From contig NZ_CP119789.1 in assembly GCF_029338275.1 (NCBI RefSeq), positions 2,232,001-2,296,000 of the forward strand: DNA of 64,000 nucleotides, given 5' to 3'. The notes beneath the pieces are model-generated. The model searched no databases, was not told the origin of the DNA, and saw only the letters and a program-made list of their open reading frames with translations. Position 1 is the first letter of the stretch. Every line of letters starts with the position of its first letter. Both the position numbers and the translations under genes were made by a program. This stretch comes from Haloarcula ordinaria. GTDB taxonomy: Archaea > Halobacteriota > Halobacteria > Halobacteriales > Haloarculaceae. This document shows, in pieces, positions 55,170-61,815 of the stretch.

Positions 55170-56087
55170 TCAGTTGTACTGCCGACAGACTCGTTCGATA
55201 CCTTCCTCGAACGAGATCTGTGGCTCCCAGCCCGTCGCCGCCCTCATCTTCGAGGCGTCGGCACAGGTGTCGTGGACGTAGACGTCGTCGGGAATCGGGT
55301 TCTCGACGAACTCGGGGTCGATGTCGGTGCCAAGTTCGTCGTTCAGCATCTCTACCACCGTGCGGAAGTCGAATGCCTCGCCGGTCCCGAGGTTGTAGAT
55401 GCCGTCGAGTTCGTGTTCGGCCGCCTGGACGAGCCCGCGGACGATGTCGTTGACGTGTGTGAAATCGCGCGTCTGAGTGCCGTCGCCGTAGAGAACCGGC
55501 GCGTCGCCGTTGGCCATGTCGTCGGCGAACTGCGCGATGACGTTCGCGTACTCGCCCTTGTGCTCTTCGGCGCCACCGTAGCCCTGGTAGACCGAGAAGA
55601 AGCGCATCCCGGCCAGTGAGAGGTCGTAGTGGTTGTGGAAGTACTCGGCGTACGTCTCGCGGGCCATCTTCGAGGCCTCGTACCCCGTGTTCACTGTGAC
55701 ATCCATGGACTCCGGAGAGGGAGTAGTTCGGCTGCCGTAGATAGACGACGTCGAGGCGTAGACCACGGTGTCACACCCGTCGTCGCGGGCCTGTTCGACG
55801 GTGTTCACGAACCCTTCGACGTTGACGCGGGTCCCGTGTGTCGGGTCGTCCTCGTGCATCGCGTAGGACGACAGCGCCGCGAGGTGGAAGACCACGTCGA
55901 CGTCCGTCGGCAGGTCGTCGTCGAGGACGCTCTTGTCCACGTACGTTACTTCGTCTGACACGTTCGCCGGCGTCCCGAGATAGCCGTCGTCCAGCGCGAC
56001 GACATCGTTGTCCTCGGCCAGTTCGTTGGCCAGATTCGAACCGATGAATCCGCCGCCGCCAGTCACCAGCACGCGATGTCCGTTCAT
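55170..56087 (-). CDS. NAD-dependent sugar-nucleotide epimerase/dehydratase
   Basis: The 305-residue protein (ATG at 56087; an ATG at 56093 adds two residues) is a short-chain dehydrogenase of the UDP-glucose 4-epimerase group. It has the NAD loop RVLVTGGGGFIGSNLANELA, FHLAALSSYAMHE, the serine of VVYASTSSIYGSRT and the catalytic YxxxK in NTGYEASKMARE. The GDGTQTRDFTHVNDIVRGL segment is typical for epimerases. Likely substrates are UDP-hexoses for cell-surface glycans. It stands apart from other sugar genes in this window. Confidence 0.9.
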   Translation of the reverse strand: MNGHRVLVTGGGGFIGSNLANELAEDNDVVALDDGYLGTPANVSDEVTYVDKSVLDDDLPTDVDVVFHLAALSSYAMHEDDPTHGTRVNVEGFVNTVEQARDDGCDTVVYASTSSIYGSRTTPSPESMDVTVNTGYEASKMARETYAEYFHNHYDLSLAGMRFFSVYQGYGGAEEHKGEYANVIAQFADDMANGDAPVLYGDGTQTRDFTHVNDIVRGLVQAAEHELDGIYNLGTGEAFDFRTVVEMLNDELGTDIDPEFVENPIPDDVYVHDTCADASKMRAATGWEPQISFEEGIERVCRQYN

Positions 56088-56179
56088 ACACATGTAGCCA
56101 CGAGGGCGTACAATAGTGGTGTCGCTTTCCGCTGAAAGTTACCGGACAGCGTGGATTTGTGGGGGGTCTCACCGCCGGG

Positions 56180-56185
56180 TTTAAG
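56180..56185 (+). promoter_or_regulatory. TATA element of the HTH gene at 56210
   Basis: TTTAAG within GGGTTTAAGG lies about 27 bp before the ATG at 56210, so a leaderless transcript is expected. Confidence 0.5.
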
Positions 56186-56209
56186 GACGGTTATACCGAA
56201 CGAGACATT

Positions 56210-56743
56210 ATGTCATCAATCGAACTGACCCCGAGCCAGAAAAACATACTCCAGGAGCTCGTCAACCTGTACCGGGAGAGCGAGACGGCGGTCAAAGGCG
56301 AAGACATCGCCGCCGAAGTCGACCGCAACCCCGGGACGATACGTAACCAGATGCAGAGCCTGAAAGCCCTCCAGCTCGTAGAGGGCGTCCCCGGCCCCAA
56401 AGGCGGGTACAAACCGACAGCGACTGCGTACGACGCCCTCCAGATTCAGGACATGGAACAGGCCGCCGAAGTTCCCCTTCGCCACAACGGCGAACTGGTC
56501 GAGCACTCCAACGTCGAGGAGATCGACCTCACCAGCGTCCACCACCCGGAGGAGTGCCGCGCGGAGATACAGCTCCAGGGCTCGATCTCCGGGTACCACG
56601 AAGGTGACTCGGTCACCGTGGGGCCGACGCCGCTCTCGAAACTCCAGATCATCGGCACGCTCGAAGGGAAGGACGACACCAACAACAAGCTCATCCTGAC
56701 TATCGACGACATGCGAGCGCCGGCCGGCGAGCCCGAACACTAG
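56210..56743 (+). CDS. HTH-type transcriptional regulator, Rrf2/TrmB-like winged helix
   Basis: The 177-residue protein begins MSSIELTPSQKNILQELVNL. The first 75 residues form a winged helix (VKGEDIAAEVDRNPGTIRNQ, MQSLKALQLVEGVPGPKGGY). The second half (residues about 95-170) is beta-rich (VEEIDLTSVHHPEECRAEIQ, DSVTVGPTPLSKLQIIGTLE) and could sense a ligand; its TPLSKLQIIGTLEGKDD part resembles PilZ- or CBS-unrelated small-ligand folds but is not identifiable. Such proteins are conserved in haloarchaea. The targets are unknown; it is next to the divergent epimerase and upstream of the NADH dehydrogenase-like gene. Confidence 0.8.
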   Translation: MSSIELTPSQKNILQELVNLYRESETAVKGEDIAAEVDRNPGTIRNQMQSLKALQLVEGVPGPKGGYKPTATAYDALQIQDMEQAAEVPLRHNGELVEHSNVEEIDLTSVHHPEECRAEIQLQGSISGYHEGDSVTVGPTPLSKLQIIGTLEGKDDTNNKLILTIDDMRAPAGEPEH

Positions 56744-56888
56744 TTCCGGATCTTCTCTTCGCGTTCTCTCCCTGCTCGCTGCGACGAGCAACACCGCCGC
56801 TCCAGTTCTGGATGATTAATATCCGGAGAACGAGGGCTGTCGCGCGCGTTTCAAAGCCTTTGTATCACACCACTCCTCAAGTCGAGAT

Positions 56889-58052
56889 ATGACTGATAAG
56901 GTCGTCGTACTCGGTGCTGGCTACGCCGGTGCAGGCGCCGTCAAGAGTTTTGAAAACGAACTGAACGGTGACGCGGATCTGACCTGGATCTCGGACACTG
57001 ATTTCCACCTCGTTCTCCACGAATCCCACCGCTGCATCCGTGACCCGTCCGTCCAGGACAAAATCTCGATTCCTGTCCACGACATCAAGGAACCGACCAC
57101 GTCGTTCATCGAAGACGAGGTCGTCGCTATCGACACCGACGAACGGCGCGTCGAACTCGCTGCGAACGACGCCGTCGAGTACGACTACCTCCTCGTCTGT
57201 CTCGGTTCGCAGACCGCCTTCTTCGGCATCCAGGGCCTCGAAGAACACGCCCACACGCTGAAGAGTCTCGACGACGCTCTGGGCATCCACGAGGCCGTCC
57301 AGACCGCCGCCCGGGAGGCGACTCAGAACGACCCTGCGCAGGTCGTCATCGGTGGCGCCGGCCTCTCGGGCATCCAGACCGCCGGCGAGGTCGCCGAGTT
57401 CCGCGACCTGCACGACGCGCCGATCGACATCCACCTCGTCGAGGGCCTCGACGAGATCTTCCCCGGCAACGACCCCGAACTGCAGGGCTCGCTCCGCAAG
57501 CGCCTGGTCGAGCGCGACGTCGAGATCATGTGCGGCGAGTTCATCGGCGAGGTCGACGAGGACACCGTCTACATCGGCGACGACGAGGAACTCGACTACG
57601 ACGTGCTGGTCTGGACCGGCGGTATCACCGGCCGCGACGCCGTCCAGGACGTCAAGCTCGACAAGGACGACCGCAACCACCGCATCCACGCGGAGAGTGA
57701 CTTCCAGACCGACGACGAGCGCGTCTTCGCCATCGGCGACTGCGCGCTCATCGACCAGCCCGGCGAGCAGCCCGCTCCGCCGACCGCCCAGGCCGCCTGG
57801 CAGGCCGCAGAGGTCGCCGGTGAGAACCTCGCTCGTGCCGTGCGCGGCCAGCCACTCAGTACGTGGACGCACAAGGACAAGGGGACCGTCATCTCCGTCG
57901 GCGAGAAAGCCGTCGCCCACGACGTGATGGGCGTCCCGATCTCGACGTTCGGTGGCCTCCCGGCGAAGATTCTCAAGAAGGGTATCGCCGCCCGCTGGAT
58001 CGCCGACGTCACCAGCATCGGTCGCGCCGCGAAGGCGTGGCCGGATATGTGA
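56889..58052 (+). CDS. type II NADH dehydrogenase-like FAD/NAD oxidoreductase
   Basis: The 387-residue flavoprotein probably passes electrons from NADH to quinone at the membrane surface, bypassing complex I. It has an FAD-binding loop at the start (VVVLGAGYAGAGAVKSF), the DYLLVCLGSQTAFFGIQGLE segment, a second NAD loop VVIGGAGLSGIQTAGEVAEF near residue 155, and the FAD site VFAIGDCALIDQPGEQPAPP, followed by TAQAAWQAAEVAGENLAR. The C-terminus (ILKKGIAARWIADV) is amphipathic and could touch the membrane. A sulfide:quinone reductase would need a cysteine pair that is not seen, so NDH-2 is favoured. Confidence 0.88.
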   Translation: MTDKVVVLGAGYAGAGAVKSFENELNGDADLTWISDTDFHLVLHESHRCIRDPSVQDKISIPVHDIKEPTTSFIEDEVVAIDTDERRVELAANDAVEYDYLLVCLGSQTAFFGIQGLEEHAHTLKSLDDALGIHEAVQTAAREATQNDPAQVVIGGAGLSGIQTAGEVAEFRDLHDAPIDIHLVEGLDEIFPGNDPELQGSLRKRLVERDVEIMCGEFIGEVDEDTVYIGDDEELDYDVLVWTGGITGRDAVQDVKLDKDDRNHRIHAESDFQTDDERVFAIGDCALIDQPGEQPAPPTAQAAWQAAEVAGENLARAVRGQPLSTWTHKDKGTVISVGEKAVAHDVMGVPISTFGGLPAKILKKGIAARWIADVTSIGRAAKAWPDM

Positions 58053-58133
58053 ACCCACTGTTTGCATCTCCTTCGGGCACTCCGCGCCCTCAGTCGAGCA
58101 AAAACTTGGGGAAAAATCGCTGCGTGCTCCTTT

Positions 58134-58152
58134 CGCGCGGCTGCGCCGCGCG
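58134..58152. repeat. strong 8-bp hairpin after the NDH-2-like gene
   Basis: CGCGCGGC, loop TGC, GCCGCGCG forms a perfect hairpin 82 bp after the gene end. With the next hairpin it makes the 237-bp gap between two convergent genes unusually structured; a role in ending transcripts is possible. Confidence 0.55.
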
Positions 58153-58175
58153 GCAGTCCGCGCGCTGCGGGTGAA

Positions 58176-58194
58176 CCGACGCCTTCGGCGTCGG
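58176..58194. repeat. second 8-bp hairpin in the same convergent gap
   Basis: CCGACGCC, loop TTC, GGCGTCGG is a perfect hairpin 23 bp after the first one. No T-run follows on the plus strand. Confidence 0.55.
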
Positions 58195-58289
58195 ACACGG
58201 TCCTCTGAAATCTCCGTTCCGGTCTATTCTCAGTCGGCCTGCCTTTCCCCGGGTCGTGCGACGGAGCGCACTCCCGGCCTGACCTCCCG

Positions 58290-59114
58290 CTATTGCTCGA
58301 TACTCAATCCAGCGTGCCAATGGTCGCTATCGCTCGCCTCGACTGCCTCGTCCATCTCCTTCAGGTAGGTCACCGCGAGGCTCGCGCACTTCGCGGCCTT
58401 CCGCTCGCCCTCAGCCCGGAACTCGCCGGTGACGCGGTTGGCGTAGACCGTACAGACCGCCCCAGCCCGGAGGCCGTAGATGCTGGCGAGGGTGAGGATG
58501 CTCGCGGCCTCCATCTCGAAGTTGAGGACCCCGGCTTGCTGGAGTGCTTCGAGGTCACCATCGCTTCCCCGGGCTTCGAAACCGCCGAAACCCGGGCGAG
58601 ACTGTCCAGCGTAGAAACTGTCCGTCGAGCAGGTCACGCCGAGGTGGTAGTCGTAGCCCAGTTCTTCGGCGGCCGCGACGAGCGCCGAGACGACGCGGTG
58701 GTCCGCGCTGGCCGGGTAGTCCTCGCGGACGTACTCCTTGCTGGTCCCCTCCTGTCGGACGGTGCCCGTCGTGATGACGAGGTCGCCGACGCTGGCCTCC
58801 GCCTGGATAGCGCCACAGGACCCGACTCTGAGGAGCGTTTCGGCGCCGACGCGGGCCAGTTCCTCGACGGCGATGGCGGCGGAGGGCGACCCGATACCGG
58901 TCGACGTCACGGAAATCGGCGTCCCCTCGTGCGTACCGGTCGCGGTGCGGTATTCGCGGTGGTCCGCGACGAGCTCGTGGTCGTCCCAGTCGGCGACCAC
59001 CTTCTCGACGCGCTCGGGGTCGCCCGGCAGGAGCACGCTGTCGGCGACGTCTCCCGGTCCCACCTCGAGGTGGTACTGAACGTCGTCGTTCGGGTCTTCG
59101 CTGTCGCCGGTCAT
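58290..59114 (-). CDS. udp: uridine phosphorylase-family nucleoside phosphorylase
   Basis: The enzyme splits nucleosides with phosphate to give a base and ribose 1-phosphate. The 274-residue protein has the phosphate-binding LLPGDPERVEKVVADWD start, TGIGSPSAAIAVEELARVGA, LLRVGSCGAIQAEASVGD and the nucleoside site NFEMEAASILTLASIYG. These fit the PNP/UDP family, with uridine as the likely substrate by similarity to haloarchaeal enzymes. Its start overlaps the stop of cdd by 4 bp, so the deaminase that supplies uridine is translated with it. Confidence 0.9.
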   Translation of the reverse strand: MTGDSEDPNDDVQYHLEVGPGDVADSVLLPGDPERVEKVVADWDDHELVADHREYRTATGTHEGTPISVTSTGIGSPSAAIAVEELARVGAETLLRVGSCGAIQAEASVGDLVITTGTVRQEGTSKEYVREDYPASADHRVVSALVAAAEELGYDYHLGVTCSTDSFYAGQSRPGFGGFEARGSDGDLEALQQAGVLNFEMEAASILTLASIYGLRAGAVCTVYANRVTGEFRAEGERKAAKCASLAVTYLKEMDEAVEASDSDHWHAGLSIEQ

Positions 59115-59503
59115 TTGCCCAGGTGTGCCGGAGATATCGTCGCGGGCAAGAGTTCGCCGAGGGTGTACTCGGTGCCGTCCTCGCCGTCAGTGACAATCGG
59201 GAGCGACTCGTCACAGAACTCGGAGAGGGTCTGGCGGCACATCCCACAGGGTGTGACGCCGTCTCGCTTGTCCGAGGAGACGGCGAGGCGGACGAACTCG
59301 TCGTGGCCGTCGCGGACCGCCGACCCGATGGCCAGCTCCTCGGCGTGGATGCTGTTGCTGTAGTTGGCGTTCTCGATGTTACAGCCGGTGTACACCGACC
59401 CGTCGGCCGTCTCGATGGCTGCGCCGACCCGGTACTCCGAGTAGGGTGCGTACGACGCGTCGATGGCGTCCCGTGCGGCCTGCATGAGGTCGTCCATGGT
59501 CAC
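59111..59503 (-). CDS. cdd: cytidine deaminase
   Basis: The enzyme turns cytidine and deoxycytidine into uridine and deoxyuridine. The 130-residue protein has the zinc site in two parts: the catalytic HAEELAIGSAV and GVTPCGMCRQTLSEFC, plus the substrate segment ASYAPYSEYRVGAAIE and NIENANYSNSIHAEE. This is the homotetrameric short form. A second ATG two codons later could be the start. It forms an operon with the phosphorylase gene downstream. Confidence 0.95.
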   Translation of the reverse strand: MTMDDLMQAARDAIDASYAPYSEYRVGAAIETADGSVYTGCNIENANYSNSIHAEELAIGSAVRDGHDEFVRLAVSSDKRDGVTPCGMCRQTLSEFCDESLPIVTDGEDGTEYTLGELLPATISPAHLGK

Positions 59504-59560
59504 GGGTGGACTGGCCGGGTGAAATACCCACCGCCGGGGCCAACGGGGCTATCGCTCGGT

Positions 59561-60916
59561 TCAGTTCGCGTCGTCGACGGCGGAGCGGACCAGTGATTCC
59601 ACCTGGTCGATCAGGTCGTCGACGGACTCGCTCTCCGCGTAGACGCGGACGTATGGCTCCGTGCCGCTAGGGCGGACGAGTGCCCAGGCCCCGCCGTCGA
59701 ACGACAATCGGACGCCGTGGTCGGTCGACACCGTGGCCTCGGGAAAGGCCGCAGGCAGCGATTCGCCGAGCGTCTCCATCGCCCCTGCCTTTGCCGCCTC
59801 CGGACAGGGGACGCTCACCTTCCGGTAGGGCCGTTCGTCCACGACGGCCCGGCGTTCCGCGAGCGGTGTCGCCGCGAAGAGTCTGGCGAGGACGGCCGCG
59901 CTGGCGACGGCGTCTATCCAGCCACCGAACGCCGGGTGGACGTGCTTCCACGGTTCGGCGGCGAAGACCACCTCGGTGTCCGGGCCGGCGTCGGCGCGAA
60001 CGTCGGCGATGCCCTCGTGAAGTGCGCCCAGACGGACGCGTTCGACGCGGCCGCCGGCCTCCTCGACGCGCTGGTCGATGCGACCCGATGCGTTGGGCGT
60101 GGTGACGACAACCGGGTCCTCGGCGCTCGACCGGGCGGTGTATGTCTCGGCGAGCATCGCGACCACCGTGTCCTCGTGGACGACGTCGCCCTCCTCGTCG
60201 ACGAGCACGAGTCTGTCGCCGTCGCCGTCGTGGCCGATACCGACGTCGACGTCCGTGCTCGCGACGAGCGACCGGAGGGCGGTGAGCGACTCCGCCGTGG
60301 GTTTGCTCTCGCGTGCGGGGAAGTGGCCGTCGACGTTGGCCTCGGTCGCGATTACTGAGGCGCCGAGCGCTCTGAGTACGTATGGTGTCGCGACGCCCGC
60401 CATCCCGTTCCCACAGTCGACGGCGACGGTCAGGTCAGTCGGGGCCGCTCCCAGCGTGTGAGCGTAGGTCGCCACGGTGTCCCGATAGTCCGGCAGGACG
60501 TCCTCGCGTTCGGTCGCACGCCACTGGTCCCATGACGCTGGGTGAGTGTTGTTCGCGACGCGGTCCTCCAGTCGGCGCTCGGCGTCACCGTGGTACTCCT
60601 CGCCGTCCACGAACAGCTTGATGCCGTTGTCCGTCGGCGGGTTGTGACTCGCGGTCACCATCACGCCTCGTCGGCCCTGCGAGGCGTAGGCGAGCGCCGG
60701 CGTGGGTACCCGTCCCAGTTTTACGACGTTCGCGCCGGCGCTCGCGAGGCCGGACGCGACGGCGTCAGCCAGCGCCGGCGACGTGACTCGACCGTCGTAG
60801 CCCACCACGAACGTCCCGCCGTCCCGGCCGGCGGCCCGGCCGACCGCCAGTGCCCGGTCTGGCGTGACGTCGGCGTCGACGGGGCCTCTGATGCCGGCCG
60901 TCCCGAACAGGTCCAT
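59561..60916 (-). CDS. phosphohexomutase-superfamily enzyme (phosphomannomutase/phosphoglucomutase or phosphopentomutase)
   Basis: The 451-residue protein starts at the ATG at 60916 (MDLFGTAGIRGPVDADVTPD). The active-site serine lies in GVMVTASHNPPTDNGIKL, the magnesium loop is DVGIGHDGDGDRLVLVDEEG, the sugar loop is FAAEPWKHVHPAFGGWIDA, and the phosphate loop RPSGTEPYVRVYAES. These mark the alpha-phosphohexomutase superfamily. Archaeal members act on hexose or pentose phosphates; a characterised Thermococcus member is a phosphopentomutase. Because cdd and udp follow 57 bp downstream on the same strand, conversion of ribose 1-phosphate to ribose 5-phosphate is plausible. Confidence 0.9.
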   Translation of the reverse strand: MDLFGTAGIRGPVDADVTPDRALAVGRAAGRDGGTFVVGYDGRVTSPALADAVASGLASAGANVVKLGRVPTPALAYASQGRRGVMVTASHNPPTDNGIKLFVDGEEYHGDAERRLEDRVANNTHPASWDQWRATEREDVLPDYRDTVATYAHTLGAAPTDLTVAVDCGNGMAGVATPYVLRALGASVIATEANVDGHFPARESKPTAESLTALRSLVASTDVDVGIGHDGDGDRLVLVDEEGDVVHEDTVVAMLAETYTARSSAEDPVVVTTPNASGRIDQRVEEAGGRVERVRLGALHEGIADVRADAGPDTEVVFAAEPWKHVHPAFGGWIDAVASAAVLARLFAATPLAERRAVVDERPYRKVSVPCPEAAKAGAMETLGESLPAAFPEATVSTDHGVRLSFDGGAWALVRPSGTEPYVRVYAESESVDDLIDQVESLVRSAVDDAN

Positions 60917-60963
60917 AGATTGCGTTCCGGGAGGGCGCGGTTTAATTCCCCCGTTCTCACGAG

Positions 60964-61671
60964 TCAGGACTCGGCGGTCCGGTTCGCGACCCACCGATGG
61001 TACTCGCTCTGGTTCAATACGACTACCGTCCCGTCCATCCGGCTGTGGCCGGCCCCGCACAGTTCGGCACAGTGGAGGCGGTACGACCCGGTCTCTGTCG
61101 CGTGGGTCCGGGCGACCATCTCCTGGCCGGGGAAGACGTCCTGCTTGATGCCCAATTGCGGGACGTAGAAGGAGTGTATCACGTCCACCGTGCGCAGTCG
61201 GAACCGCACGTCCTCGTCGACGGGGATCACGAGACGCGACTGGGTGGTGACGTTCGAGTCCAGGTAGTGGAACTCCCAGCCCCACTGGTAGGCCACCACT
61301 TCGACCTCCATGTCGGCGGCTCCGCCGTCGGCCGGCGTCGCCGCGGCGGGACTGATATAGGGCGTCGCGAGCACGAAGAACGCCGAGATGCCGACGAAGA
61401 CGAGGATGGCCCCCGTCGCGGCCGTCCAGGTCACCTCCAGCGCCGGGTCGTCGACGGTCGGCCGGGGTGCGTCGTTGTTCCGGAACCGGTAGATGGCGTA
61501 GACGAGGGTGAGCTCGACGAACAGCGTCAGCGGCAGGGCGACGTAGAGCAACTGCTCGTTGAGCTCGTCGATGGCCGCCCGGTTGAGCGACTGGGCCGCC
61601 GCCGGCGAGGCGAGCGCGCCCAGCGCCACCACGGCCAGCAGCGACCAGGACAGGACCCGAATGCGACGCAT
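60964..61671 (-). CDS. coxB: cytochrome c oxidase subunit II
   Basis: Subunit II receives electrons at its dinuclear CuA site, from a halocyanin rather than cytochrome c in haloarchaea. The 235-residue protein (ATG at 61671; another at 61677) begins with a cleavable signal (WSLLAVVALGALASPAAAQS), then two helices (LLYVALPLTLFVELTLVYAI and ILVFVGISAFFVLATPYI) and a cupredoxin domain. The aromatic electron-entry patch is VVAYQWGWEFHY and the CuA ligands are in IHSFYVPQLG and HCAELCGAGHSRM. It is transcribed divergently from subunit I. Confidence 0.95.
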   Translation of the reverse strand: MRRIRVLSWSLLAVVALGALASPAAAQSLNRAAIDELNEQLLYVALPLTLFVELTLVYAIYRFRNNDAPRPTVDDPALEVTWTAATGAILVFVGISAFFVLATPYISPAAATPADGGAADMEVEVVAYQWGWEFHYLDSNVTTQSRLVIPVDEDVRFRLRTVDVIHSFYVPQLGIKQDVFPGQEMVARTHATETGSYRLHCAELCGAGHSRMDGTVVVLNQSEYHRWVANRTAES

Positions 61672-61815
61672 TGGCACACGTTTGTAGTGGGGCTGTCATA
61701 TATCTTCGCCAGGCCGCCGTCGCGTAGTTTTATTATCGAGCCGCTTTCAGGGTCGGTAAATGTGTCTCTCGGTTGAAATTCGAGCTGTGGTCACGAGCCA
61801 CACGGAGGGGCACCG

